From Kumtagia sp963820075 (GTDB lineage Bacteria > Pseudomonadota > Alphaproteobacteria > Rhizobiales > Rhizobiaceae): 64,000 bases of DNA. Positions 52,655 to 61,610 of the stretch are shown piece after piece; positions within the stretch are counted from its first letter, which is position 1, and the number at the start of each line of letters is the position of its first letter. The notes beneath the pieces were generated by a model. It was not told the DNA's origin. It was given only the letters and a program-made list of their open reading frames with translations, and made no database searches. Location: assembly GCA_963820075.1 (NCBI GenBank), contig CAWFYS010000005.1, forward strand, positions 147,269 to 211,268. Direction: 5' to 3'. Made by a program: the position numbers and the translations under genes.

Positions 52655-52828
52655 CAGGTCATGGCTCCGAAAAGTTTCAGAATATTCGGGCAAAAAAAGG
52701 TCCCGAGCTAAATTAGTGAGTTAGCCCATGTGGGTGAATTGAATCAGGTATAGGCCTGAGGGTTCCGACCAATGAAACTTAGTTTGCCTTCGTATAGGCC
52801 GCTTGATTCTCGTGCCGGTAAATCCCCA

Positions 52829-52857
52829 TTGCGGCTTGTCAAGAATTGAATTATAAT
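52829..52857 (+). promoter_or_regulatory. Candidate promoter of the tyrosinase operon
   Basis: TTGCGG (52829-52834) and TATAAT (52852-52857) are separated by 17 bases, with an AT-rich spacer. The start codon at 52905 follows 47 bases later. A perfect -10 hexamer is unusual in this GC-rich sequence and points to constitutive or foreign origin. Confidence 0.55.
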
Positions 52858-52904
52858 TAGTCTCTCTTTGTTAAGTAGTAAACTGGCAACCTAGGGGGAT
52901 GCGC

Positions 52905-54320
52905 ATGGAAACTGTTGCAAAACTCAACTACCGCAGGAAGGTTGCCGGCCTACCCCTCATCCGTTTCGATCTCCTTAGACTCAACGCGGCGGACCTTCAG
53001 GATCTTCGTGACGCCTTTGCCGCGATGTATGAGATCTCAGACCTCGCGATTGGGGACCGCCGTGGATACATCGCTCTTGCGCGGGGCCACGGCTACGATC
53101 AGGACCTTTGCCATGACGACGACCGAGTTTTCCTGACTTGGCACAGATCCTATGTCTATTCATTCGAAAAAGCGCTGAATACTGCGCTGCAATGGAAGCG
53201 GAATGATCAGGGACTGGAACTGACACTGCCGTACTGGGATTGGACGCAATTCAAGACCTCGACCCATGCCGCCAACGGGCTTCCTCGAATTGTTGACGAT
53301 CCAACCTACCAGGATGCAAGTGGTCAGACGGTCCAAAACCCACTTGCCCGTGCGAAGAGCCTATATCGTCGCGATTCCCAAGGCTTGACAGGGAATAGCG
53401 AGTTCACCCAGCGGTTCCCGACCCAGTTGCGAGCCACCATCGACCGGCTGAAGGACGATGTGGAACGATTCATGGACAATCCGAGCTTCACGAGTTTCCA
53501 GCAGGATTTTGACTTCGGAGCTCATGGAACGGTCCATGTGGTTGTCGGGGGTACTGGGGCCTCCCCTTTGCCGCAGGGGATCGGTGACATGCGCTCGATC
53601 GTCTCGGCAGCCTATGACCCGATCTTCTGGCTTCATCACAGCATGGTCGACAGGGTATGGTTCGACTGGCAGGCGCTACATCCGAATGCGAACGTCCCCC
53701 AACATGTGCTGGACACCATCGTCTATGAGGGTCGTATTGGTCGCGATCTGATCGACGCGGAGAATTCGCTCAAGTATATCTATTCGACGGACTCTGTCGA
53801 GGCAGCAATCGCTGCCACAGGCACCGTGAACACAACGTCGGCCGCGAGCCTCTCGGCAGCCGCGAACCCGGCAAAAGAATTCAGTTTCGGCAATGTTGAG
53901 GGTGGCTTTGTGCGGGCGCAACTCGACTTTCTACGCTTGCACCCGCCGAAGACGAGTTACGAAATCCGCGCGTATGTCGATAACCCGAACTGCGATGCCT
54001 CGACCGGCTACGAGGATCCGAGCTATTCTGGCCGTTTGGTCCTGTTCGGTCATGGCGAGTGTCATGGCGCGCGCGGTCACTGCAATCCGGCACTCGCCGT
54101 CCGCGACGACTACGATCTTCGTCCGAAACACCCGCTTCGATACGAGCATACCCGCTACGTGATGGACCTGACTCGAGGCTTGCGACGCTTCATTGGGCGC
54201 AAGAAGTCGGTGGACGACTTGAAGCTCTACCTGCTGGTTTTGGATGGCGAGGGAAGGGTCGTTGAGCCTGCGACCATTAAGTATGATGGCTGCGCACTCA
54301 GGACGTTCGCTAAGAAATAG
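52905..54320 (+). CDS. Tyrosinase family copper oxidase
   Basis: A 471-residue type 3 copper protein with no signal peptide. CuA ligands are His in RGHGYDQDLCHDDDRVFLTW (near 62 and 70) and the following WHRSYVYSFEKAL (near 80); CuB ligands are in DFGAHGTVHVVVGG (near 207 and 211) and DPIFWLHHSMVDRVWFDW (near 244). The cysteine beside the second CuA His may form the known thioether. After about 330 a C-terminal domain resembling the capping domain of plant-type polyphenol oxidases begins, with LDFLRLHPPKTSYEIRAYV. It should oxidise phenols or diphenols. ATG 52905 is preferred to 52899 because AGGGGG (52893-52898) is then correctly spaced. Confidence 0.9.
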   Translation: METVAKLNYRRKVAGLPLIRFDLLRLNAADLQDLRDAFAAMYEISDLAIGDRRGYIALARGHGYDQDLCHDDDRVFLTWHRSYVYSFEKALNTALQWKRNDQGLELTLPYWDWTQFKTSTHAANGLPRIVDDPTYQDASGQTVQNPLARAKSLYRRDSQGLTGNSEFTQRFPTQLRATIDRLKDDVERFMDNPSFTSFQQDFDFGAHGTVHVVVGGTGASPLPQGIGDMRSIVSAAYDPIFWLHHSMVDRVWFDWQALHPNANVPQHVLDTIVYEGRIGRDLIDAENSLKYIYSTDSVEAAIAATGTVNTTSAASLSAAANPAKEFSFGNVEGGFVRAQLDFLRLHPPKTSYEIRAYVDNPNCDASTGYEDPSYSGRLVLFGHGECHGARGHCNPALAVRDDYDLRPKHPLRYEHTRYVMDLTRGLRRFIGRKKSVDDLKLYLLVLDGEGRVVEPATIKYDGCALRTFAKK

Positions 54321-54382
54321 CCATATGTCGTGACTATGGCGTTATGCCCTCCCGTCTTGTAAGCTGCCGGTGCTGTACCGCC

Positions 54383-54700
54383 ATGAACATCAGGCTTACC
54401 CGCGCTGCTGCAGAAGATGGAGTTCTGCGCGTCTGGCTCCGACGGATCCCGGAGGAGAGCAACATTGTCTTTGCGTTTCGGACGAGCCAAGGCGAAATAA
54501 AGGGCCAGCCTGTCAGCGAAGCATATGTCTACGGTCGGGGTGTCGGCTCCACCGCCTCTGAGCGGGCTATGCTTTTGTTCCGCCTGCCCCCCGCGATTGG
54601 TGGGGCGTTTCGGGAAGGCGAAACCCTGAAACTCATGGTGCGCAACGCCGATGGCAACGGCTATGACGACATTGATCTGGACGTGTTGCAGGTAGAGTAA
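54383..54700 (+). CDS. Hypothetical protein downstream of tyrosinase
   Basis: A 105-residue protein (MNIRLTRAAAEDGVLRVWLR, then NIVFAFRTSQGEIKG and GETLKLMVRNADGNGYDDID) predicted as a beta-sandwich, acidic, without signal peptide or membrane helix. I know no named family. It follows the tyrosinase by 62 bases and precedes the next gene by 2 bases, so the three probably form one operon. It could be a caddie-like chaperone or partner of the copper enzyme, but lacks visible His or Cys metal sites; that is only inference. Confidence 0.6.
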   Translation: MNIRLTRAAAEDGVLRVWLRRIPEESNIVFAFRTSQGEIKGQPVSEAYVYGRGVGSTASERAMLLFRLPPAIGGAFREGETLKLMVRNADGNGYDDIDLDVLQVE

Positions 54701-54702
54701 GC

Positions 54703-55020
54703 GTGTCAGGCCATGAGGACAGTTTGGCTGGCGAATGGTCCGATCAAGTTTCCTGCCATTCGTTGTCGGCGTCCTGCCCCGTGCGCTTCACTGTTTTCGG
54801 AGCCGGTATGCAAGGTGAAGTCGCTGCCGACGAATGGCTGGGGCTTAACAGGGAGGTGGGTCTAGGAGCCCTTTCACTGCTTTCACTGGCCACGCAGGAA
54901 GCCCGGAGCCACAAGGATGGTGGCTCAATTTTTGTTGAACGATCCCGGGGTGGTCGCACACTGACACTGATCTCAGCGACACCGATGATGACCAGGAAGA
55001 TCTCTGTCAGCGCGCAATGA
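54703..55020 (+). CDS. Hypothetical protein, third gene of tyrosinase operon
   Basis: From GTG 54703, two bases after the previous stop, comes a 105-residue frame: GEWSDQVSCHSLSASCPVRF near 10, VFGAGMQGEVAADEWLGLN, ALSLLSLATQEARSHKDGGS, and LTLISATPMMTRKI at the end. Two cysteines occur near the start. No family is recognised. Tight spacing supports coupling to the previous gene. Its stop overlaps the first codon of a cation-efflux fragment, so its 3' end may also have been changed by rearrangement. Confidence 0.5.
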   Translation: MSGHEDSLAGEWSDQVSCHSLSASCPVRFTVFGAGMQGEVAADEWLGLNREVGLGALSLLSLATQEARSHKDGGSIFVERSRGGRTLTLISATPMMTRKISVSAQ

Positions 55021-55189
55021 TACGTTCGCCAATGTTGCCATGATCGCGGCCGGTCTGGCGACAGCGTTCATGTGGGCATCGGCCTGGCCAGATTTGATCA
55101 TAGGACTTGGAATCGCGGCGCTAAACTCCGATTGGCGCGTTAAGTGTCGTCTGGCTGCCCGCGACGAACATCGCGCGGCAAATGCCTAA
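55016..55189 (+). pseudogene. Cation diffusion facilitator (CzcD-like) C-terminal remnant
   Basis: Fifty-seven codons read NDTFANVAMIAAGLATAFMW, then SAWPDLIIGLGIAALNSDWR and AARDEHRAANA with a stop. This is the last membrane helix and tail of CDF-family zinc/cobalt/cadmium exporters, with the conserved SRND(A/T)xAN and WPDLI motifs. The other five helices are missing. It abuts the third gene of the tyrosinase operon, so the operon was placed into or beside an older transporter gene, or the transporter was deleted up to this point. Confidence 0.75.
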
Positions 55190-55713
55190 GGATTTTCAGT
55201 TTCGTCCGGTAGCAGATGTGGAAAAACGGTAAATCAAAGGGTTACAAGCGTCGCACGTTGCGCCTGAGAAGATTTGAATTTTGACCTCTGCCTGAAGACA
55301 GCTCCCGCGGCGAGTCCCCTGCGTGCATCTCATCGAAGTCCTAGGAGAAACCGCCTGTCGTCCAAAGGGATGCCTCTCGTGAGCGACGTGTTCGGATTCC
55401 AAGCCACCCGTCACGACGGGATAGCCGATGTGACGAGCGAAAGGATCGTTACGAGTGTCGCGCCTGGCATGATCAACTGGTGCGCGCTTGCCATGCGGGC
55501 GCGCACAGCGCAACATCCCGTGCCGCCAAGCTGCCGAGGATGCAGCCATGGAAAAAGACAGTCCGAGCGATTTCATCCACACAGCAGTCATCCCCACCGC
55601 CGCAGTTGCAATCGACCCTGATGGTAACGTCGCTGAACGTTCCGCAAGTCAGCGGTGCCACGCCGACGATCGCCTCAGTGTGCGACCGCGACGCAATCGA
55701 GAAGATCGAGTAG
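55190..55713 (+). other. Degenerate stretch without a confident gene
   Basis: Short frames on both strands continue through here, but none has a ribosome-binding site and similarity to a family. A plus-strand frame from 55480 (ending DRDAIEKIE before a TAG at 55711) stays in register with the fragment starting at 55714, so it may be the 5' part of the same broken gene. Confidence 0.4.
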
Positions 55714-55987
55714 GTGCTGCGCCAGATCGTTCAGGAGAACAAGGGGAAGAAGCCCGGGGTCTTCACCGAAGAGTGGGTCAAGGTGATGATCGGTCGCGCC
55801 AACAGTGCGATCGCCTTCCGGAATTCGGACTTTATGCTCGACCTCGCGCGTGAACTCAAGGAAACGCTCGACATCAGGGTGCCAAAGACCGGCGCGTTCT
55901 GGAGCGACGAGAAAATTGGCCAAGAAAAGGCCAAAGACGCGCTCGGCAGTTCCGGTCAGGTGCTTGGGGAATCTGAACTTGGGCGAA
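55714..55987 (+). pseudogene. Broken coding fragment of unknown function, part 1
   Basis: The frame encodes LRQIVQENKGKKPGVFTEEW, NSDFMLDLARELKETLDIRV and PKTGAFWSDEKIG before losing coherence near 55930. It looks like a soluble helical protein. It begins just after an in-frame TAG and ends without a natural stop, so it appears to be an interior piece. I do not recognise the family. Confidence 0.4.
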
Positions 55988-56541
55988 ATGGCGAGGAAGT
56001 TCAGACTGCCGCCACAGCGCCCCAAGTCCAAGGATGGTATGGTCACCGAGTTGCTGGACGACTTCCACGAGCGCAACCGCGCCGCGCTGCGATCTGGGGG
56101 GAGTGTCAAAGCTGTATGCCGAGGGCTTGCAGGGCGACGTGCACGTCTGGCTGCCAAAGGGGCTGACGATGGGCAGCATCTTCTGGAACGACGAACTACC
56201 CATGCTGCGCAAGCTGCAGAAAGAGGAGCGGATCACCTCACTGTGGTTCCACGTGCGCGACGAGAAGAGCGGCGATTGGTCGGGCAACCTGACGTTCGAC
56301 CAGTTAAAGATCGTTGATGTCTACCTGATGGACGCACGCGGCGTGAACAAGGGGGCCGCTTCCTTGCTGAACGAGACCAAGCCGTCGTTGAAGGGCACGC
56401 TCGAGCCAAAGTTACCAAATGAACCTTGGCACTCCGATCCAGATCGCAACGCTACAAGCGGGCTTTCGCAATGCGCTGGCGCGGCTGCGAGCAAGCCAGA
56501 ACCTGGCCAAGTCCCCTGCCAGCGCCACCACGAACCAGTGA
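55988..56541 (+). pseudogene. Broken coding fragment of unknown function, part 2
   Basis: An ATG at 55988 opens MARKFRLPPQRPKSKDGMVT and ELLDDFHERNRAAL; the reading then has to shift to give SKLYAEGLQGDVHVWLPKGL, WNDELPMLRKLQKEERITSL, WFHVRDEKSGDWSGNLTF. A further shift near 56410 leads to MNLGTPIQIATLQAGFRNAL and the tail ending SATTNQ at 56541. With two frameshifts this is a decayed or mis-sequenced gene. Similarity to any named protein was not evident to me. Confidence 0.45.
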
Positions 56542-57015
56542 GCGGCCTGACTGCGGTGACGCTGCGTCCGCTGCATGGCGACGACGCCTTTACGCTGGCG
56601 TTGATGCTCGACGACGAGGCCACGCGCCGCCTGGCGCGGCTGCCGTTCGGTGGTTCGCTGCGCGACGTGCAGTCGTTCATAGACCGCCGGCTCAAGCAGT
56701 TGGGCCAGTCGTGGGTGGTGCTCGAAGACGGCGAACCGGCTGGTTATGCGAGCTTGGCACCGCAGCCGGCACTGCCGGAGGTCGAACTCGCTCTTCGCGC
56801 TGGCGGCACCGCTACGTGGAGTCGGTCTGGGCGCATTGCTGTGCGCGCTACTGAAGGCTGAGGCGCGTCGCTGCTGGCCGCAGCTCAGGCCCTATGCACG
56901 TTGCGATGCTACGAACTGGGCGGCGCGTCGGGCGCTCGCGCGGGCTGGCTTCGTCGCCCTGGCCCCGCAGGACGACGCGATTGTGCGGATGGTGGTGCCG
57001 GACAGGAAAGGCTGA
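56538..57015 (+). pseudogene. GNAT acetyltransferase, frameshifted
   Basis: From GTG 56538 (overlapping the preceding TGA) the frame encodes LTAVTLRPLHGDDAFTLALM, QSFIDRRLKQLGQSWVVLED and GEPAGYASLAPQPALPEVEL, the N-terminal half of a GNAT enzyme. Near 56800 the frame changes, and the acetyl-CoA region continues as RGVGLGALLCALLKAEARRC and NWAARRALARAGFVALAP, stopping at 57015. Both halves are complete, so a single indel breaks the gene. Its substrate is unknown; the residue pattern looks more like those of beta- or gammaproteobacterial proteins. Confidence 0.6.
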
Positions 57016-57117
57016 TCAGGCCTACGCTTAAAAGGTTCATATAGTAGAACAGCATGTCAAATGAAAGCGAACTGCTGGCCGAGTAACGTCGTGAGGAACC
57101 ATACTTTCAAGAAAAAT

Positions 57118-57158
57118 GTTGGCCAATTCGAATGGTTCTTCTTTTTGTTGTGGCCAAC
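57118..57158. promoter_or_regulatory. Inverted repeat upstream of the class III cyclase
   Basis: GTTGGCCA (57118-57125) and TGGCCAAC (57151-57158) are perfect inverted repeats separated by 25 bases, 36 bases before the start codon at 57194. They could be a regulator site with half-sites about three helical turns apart, or a hairpin in the leader. The role is inferred. Confidence 0.4.
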
Positions 57159-57193
57159 TTCGACTTTTATTCGATGGAGGGCAGACCAAATAG

Positions 57194-58948
57194 ATGGACC
57201 GCAAGCTCGCCGCCATCTTGGCCGCCGACGTCGTCGGCTATTCGGCGCTCATGGAACGTGACGAGGCAGGCACGTTCGAACGCCTTCGTGCCGGACGCAG
57301 GGAACTTTTCGAGCCGGAGGTGGCCCGCCACCACGGCCGCGTCTTCAAGCTTATGGGCGACGGAATGCTCGCCGAATTCGGCAGCGTCGTCGATGCCGTC
57401 GAATGCGCGGTGTCGTTGCAGCGCGGCCTTGCCGAGCGCAACGCTTCGTTTTCAGCGGATCAGCGCATCCAGGTCCGGATCGGCATCAATCTGGGCGAGG
57501 TCATCGTTGAGGGCGAGGACCGTTTCGGCGAAGGCGTCAACATCGCGGCACGGCTCGAGCAACTGGCGGAGCCCGGAGGCATTTGGGTATCGAGCAAGGT
57601 TGCGCGGGAAGTCGAGAAGAAGTTGGCCTTGAGCTTCGTGCAGATGGGTGAGCAAAAGGTCAAGAACATCGCCGAACCGATTTCGGCGTATCGAGTTGTC
57701 CTGGAGGGACTGCCGATTAGCGCACGACCAAGCTTTGCGCCTACACGCCCAGACAAACCGACGCTCGCGGTTCTGCCCTTCGTCAACCTAGGCGGAGATC
57801 GCGAACAGGACTGGTTTACCGACGGCGTGGTAGAGGACATGATCACAGCCCTCAGTCGGTTTCGAAGCTTTGCGGTGATCGCTCGGAACTCGTCCTTTGT
57901 CTACAAGGGACATGCGACGGATGTGCGGCAGGTGGCGCGCGATCTCGGCGTCCGCTACGTGCTAGAAGGCAGCGTCAGGCGTGCCGGAAACCAGCTCCGA
58001 ATTGCTGCACAGCTTGTCGATGGCGGCACCGGGACACATATTTGGGCGGAGCATTTCGACGGGTCGCTGGCTGACGTCTTCGCGTTCCAGGATCGTATTA
58101 CCGCCGACGTGGCGATGATAGTCGGCCCGCAGATCCAACTGGCGGAGATCGAACGCTCGCGGCGCGAACGGCCGGGCAGCATCGTAGCCTACGATGCCTA
58201 CCTGCAAGCCGTGCCTAAGATCAACAAGGAAACCGCGAAGGAGAATGGGGAAGCCTACGCGCTGCTTACGCGGGCATTGGCGCTCGAGCCGGACAATGCC
58301 CTCCTGCTCTCCCACGCCGCTTGGGCGCTCGGGCATCGCAACGCGATGGGCTGGCCCTCGATCGAATTGAACGACACTCGGACTTGCTTGGAGCTGTCGC
58401 GTCGAGCACTTCAGCGCGCGGCAGGAGATCCGACTGTGCTGGCGCATTGCGGGCTGAACCTGCTCCAAACGGGAAGGGAATACGACTTGGGAATGGCGGT
58501 CCTAGAGTCCGCGGCGAATGCCAATCCCAATCACCAGGGAGTAATCATCGCCGCCGGCATTGGGCATCTGCACTGCGGCAGCCTCGACAACGCGCTGGCC
58601 TACTTTCACCGCGCCATCCGGCTCTCCCCCAACGACCATGAAGCCCACAACTCGCTGACCGGTATCGCTCACGCTCACATGGTCCTCGGCGATTATGTCG
58701 AAGCCCTCGCTTGGGCGCGGCGCTCACTCGCGCTTAACACCACCTTCGATCCAACCTTCTGGATGCTGATCGCCGGCAACGCTCAGCTTGGCCGCATGGA
58801 TGAGGCACACCGATTTCTTGAAGAGTTCAAAACCCTCGCCCCTAACGTAACTATCACCAGCATTCGGACTGGACAGGCCGCAAAGGACCCAACTCGCATT
58901 GCTGCAATTCTCCAGGGCCTGCGGCTCGCTGGACTCCCAGAATGCTGA
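57194..58948 (+). CDS. Class III adenylate/guanylate cyclase with TPR-like C-terminus
   Basis: A 584-residue signalling protein. The N-terminal CHD catalytic domain (about 1-170) has the metal aspartates Asp12 (ADVVGYSALM) and Asp56 (LMGDGMLAEF), substrate Lys52, and the transition-state pair Asn116 and Arg120 in GEGVNIAARLE. A TolB-like N-terminal domain follows (TLAVLPFVNLGGDREQDW near 190; LARDLGVRYVLEGSVRR-like segment near 255), then TPR repeats to the end (for example AGIGHLHCGSLDNALAYFHR). This domain set is very common in Mesorhizobium and Bradyrhizobium and makes cAMP or cGMP. All catalytic residues are present. GGAGGG (57176-57181) lies upstream. Confidence 0.9.
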   Translation: MDRKLAAILAADVVGYSALMERDEAGTFERLRAGRRELFEPEVARHHGRVFKLMGDGMLAEFGSVVDAVECAVSLQRGLAERNASFSADQRIQVRIGINLGEVIVEGEDRFGEGVNIAARLEQLAEPGGIWVSSKVAREVEKKLALSFVQMGEQKVKNIAEPISAYRVVLEGLPISARPSFAPTRPDKPTLAVLPFVNLGGDREQDWFTDGVVEDMITALSRFRSFAVIARNSSFVYKGHATDVRQVARDLGVRYVLEGSVRRAGNQLRIAAQLVDGGTGTHIWAEHFDGSLADVFAFQDRITADVAMIVGPQIQLAEIERSRRERPGSIVAYDAYLQAVPKINKETAKENGEAYALLTRALALEPDNALLLSHAAWALGHRNAMGWPSIELNDTRTCLELSRRALQRAAGDPTVLAHCGLNLLQTGREYDLGMAVLESAANANPNHQGVIIAAGIGHLHCGSLDNALAYFHRAIRLSPNDHEAHNSLTGIAHAHMVLGDYVEALAWARRSLALNTTFDPTFWMLIAGNAQLGRMDEAHRFLEEFKTLAPNVTITSIRTGQAAKDPTRIAAILQGLRLAGLPEC

Positions 58949-59114
58949 AATGGGCGCTATCACGGTGCAAGGTCACATTCGAGGACCGTCCGGGCCTGCG
59001 GTCTGGAAGCGAGTTCTATCCGAGCCGGGCAAACCAGCGTTGACGTTTCGTTTAGCCGGAACTGTCGATAGTCCGGTGGGAAGATGGCCACCGTCAGACA
59101 GTTTGTGAGACTAC

Positions 59115-59173
59115 ATGCTCCGTGGCTGGCTTGCCGTCAGCTACGCGCACGCCGGTCGGCTGCAAGAAGCTAG
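59115..59173 (+). pseudogene. TPR cyclase C-terminal fragment, left part (split by IS)
   Basis: Nineteen codons (LRGWLAVSYAHAGRLQEA) before the IS element match the last TPR unit of cyclase-type proteins. Removing the IS and one CTAG joins them in frame to 61193-61361. No 5' part of the gene remains upstream, so it was already truncated or rearranged before or after the insertion. Confidence 0.7.
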
Positions 59174-61188
59174 CCCGTCTTCGCCGATTGGGCCAAATTT
59201 GAAGAGGCTGCATCAATAGAATCAGAGTGTTAGACTAAAAGGTCTTCACCACGCGCGGGGTTTGTTGTGACGGCCGCAGCGGCGATTTTTGGCGGTGGCT
59301 GAGGCGGCAGGACGAGCCGCATCTGTTTGAGCAGGAGCAGCAGTTCAGGCTCCGGCTGGGTGTAGCGGGTAAGCCGGAGCTCGCGGCCATCGGTGGTCGG
59401 CAGGTGAACGTCGATCATCTGGACGGCGGCGAACTTGTCGAGAGCACTGCGTGCGGTGAGCCCCGGCGCCAGGGCATGCAGGCGGCGCTGCAAGGTGACG
59501 AAGAGACAGTAGGCCAGGAACGAGACGAAGATATGGGCCTCGATCCGATGCTCTTGCTTGTGGAAGACAGGGCGGATGGCGAGGTCATCCTTGAGGGTTT
59601 TGAAGGCCTCCTCCACGGCGACCAACTGAACGTAGTATTGCCATAGCAGCGCCGGGTCTTGCGCGGTGATGTTGGTGCGCAGCAGATAGCGCCCTTCACG
59701 GCGGTGCAGCGCGCGCAGCTTCTTGCGGTTGAGGCTGAAGGTGAAGGTGGCGCTTTGCTGGGCCATGTCGATATCGACGAGGCGCCAGGCGGTTGGCGCT
59801 TTTGACCGCGCGGCGCCGAGCTTCATCAGCATCTCCTCGCGCGCGACGTCCATGGCGGCGAGCTGGCCAAGCCGCTTCCACAACCATTTCATCTGCCGCC
59901 GGCGCATGGCACGTTCCTTGGCGACACGATCATCGCTGTGGGCGAAGACATAGAGCTCGCCGTCCTCGCACAGCAGCTTGACCCGGACGCCTTCGCGCGC
60001 CTCTTGCCAGGGCTTGTCGATCAGGTGCTTTTCCAGACGGGTCAGGCGTCCCTTGGGCGTGCCGACCAGGTAGGAGACCGGTGGATCGCGCTCGCGCATT
60101 TCGGCAAGAACCTCTTCAGTCGGGATGCCGCGGTCCATCACCCACACCCGCCGGGCCTTGCCGAATTGCGCCTCGACCTTGCCGAGGAAGCCGCGCAACG
60201 TCGTCTTGTCACTGGTGTTGCCGGGCATCACTTCGTAGCAAAGCGGCAAGCCGTCCGGCGTCACAATGAGGGCGATCACCACCTGCGGACAGTCCGGCCG
60301 CTTGTCGCGGCTATAGCCGTGGCGGCGCTTGTCCCTGCGGGGACATCGGCGGCATCGATCTCAAAATAGGTGCTCGTCAGGTCATAAAGCAGAACGTCGA
60401 AGCTGGCGTTGAACATGTCGCGCCAACGGTCGACCAGATGGCCGAACAGCTCTTCCTTGAAGGCGAGCAGGTGGTCGTGACAGCGGTAAAGCTTGTGCGC
60501 CTCGGCGAGAGCGAAGTCGGCGGCCAGCAGATCGGCCATGGCGCTGTTGCCGAACCACTCCCGATGCAGCTTCCATTCGCTGCCTGGCGCGATCAGCCGA
60601 TAGCAGACCAGAACCTGCAGCACATGGTCCCAGCGTGTCCCCTTGCGGCTGCGCGGCAATCGTTGCGCAAAGAAGCGATCGAGTTCGAGCTCGCGCCACA
60701 ATTGCCCTGCCAGCCAGCAGGCGCCCCATTGCCGCGGCCGATGAAGCCGTATCTCGGACAGGCGGACCTTGAGCGCATCCACCTCTGTCGCCCCCATGCT
60801 GCGCTCCTCGGCAAACAGCGCCAGGGTGCGCGCCTTGCCCGTCGTCTCATCGATGACCTCGATGGCCCGCCGCCAGGCGTCACGCTGCGATGCGCTGATT
60901 TCTCCCAAATAGAGGACCTGACGCTGCACCACGCGTCCATCGTTGAGTCGCTTGTTCTCGACGATGTTCCAGTAGACGTGTGTCTTGCCGTTCTTCTTCC
61001 GGCGAATCTGTCGCAGAAACATGGTGGCTTCATAATATCGACAAAGCCCTTCATCGAAAACGGACCAGGTCTTCACTACAGACGTTTTCAGATCAATTTC
61101 AAGACGCCAACATCAATACACTCAACGACTTATGAAGCCAGAAAATCGGCAATTTCATCTTATCCACAGCCGAATCGGCGAAGACGGG
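59174..61188. mobile_element. IS1634-family insertion sequence, complete ends
   Basis: The 2015-bp element has perfect 16-bp terminal inverted repeats (CCCGTCTTCGCCGATT at 59174-59189 and its complement at 61173-61188). The 4-base direct repeat CTAG flanks it at 59170-59173 and 61189-61192; removing the element and one CTAG restores the reading frame of the split cyclase gene. It encodes one transposase on the minus strand, currently frameshifted. Size and content fit the IS1634 group of the IS4 superfamily. Confidence 0.85.
59230..61022 (-). pseudogene. IS1634-family transposase, frameshifted
   Basis: The N-terminal half starts at ATG 61022 (MFLRQIRRKKNGKTHVYW) and continues through QRQVLYLGEISASQRDAWRR and FNASFDVLLYDLTSTYFEID, carrying the first catalytic Asp region. 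The frame breaks near 60340 in a G/A-rich run, then continues as RRHGYSRDKRPDCPQVVIAL, WVMDRGIPTEEVLAEM (second Asp) and LVAVEEAFKTLKDDLAIRP (Glu) to the stop at 59230. One base appears missing; family members have a single frame of about 590 codons. The copy is therefore probably inactive, unless the indel is a sequence error. Confidence 0.82.
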
Positions 61189-61192
61189 CTAG

Positions 61193-61361
61193 ATCGACGC
61201 TCGATGAATTTCTATGGGTCGCCAAGTCCGATATGGCCGTATTCCCTGGTAACACGCTCAAGGACTGGGTGACATACTGGCACTGCGCTATGGAATACCG
61301 GGATCCGAAGGAATATGATCACCTCTTTGATGCATTGCTCAAGGCGGGCCTGCCTGAATGA
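61193..61361 (+). pseudogene. TPR cyclase C-terminal fragment, right part (split by IS)
   Basis: After the second CTAG the frame encodes STLDEFLWVAKSDMAVFPG, then DWVTYWHCAMEYRDPKEYDH and LFDALLKAGLPE with a stop at 61359-61361. This is the usual C-terminal end of cyclase/TPR proteins, similar in kind but not identical to that of the intact gene at 57.2 kb. It shows the IS landed in a member of the same family. Confidence 0.8.
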
Positions 61362-61431
61362 TGTTGCCGCTTCCGATGATTTCTGTCGGATCCGTGTTTG
61401 GCCGAGCAGCATGCCTACCGGGGAGTTCAGG

Positions 61432-61575
61432 TCAATCTGCAATGACGCCCAGCGTGCCCTCAGCGCCCACTGAAAGCCTGGTGAGATCGTAGCCAGCGGA
61501 GGATTTGCGGGCGCAGCGGGAGGTAGCCGTCAGTTCCCCACTCGGCAGCATGTCAACCCCCGTGTTCTCGTCAAT
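61432..61575 (-). pseudogene. FAD-linked oxidase (GlcD-like) fragment
   Basis: About 48 codons read VDMLPSGELTATSRCARKSS, then AGYDLTRLSVGAEGTLGVIA and a stop. The GYDLTRLxVGAEGTLG(V/I)I core is diagnostic for the FAD-binding domain of D-lactate dehydrogenase or glycolate oxidase GlcD proteins (normally about 470 residues). Both sides are missing. It is a remnant lying between two broken signalling genes. Confidence 0.7.
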
Positions 61576-61610
61576 TGCGGCCAATCGCTCTTCGTTGACC
61601 GAGCTTTGCC

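Noticed and set aside
52655..57015. A prophage or integrative element
   Set aside because: No integrase, attachment repeats, structural phage genes or conjugation genes are visible; remnants alone do not support it.
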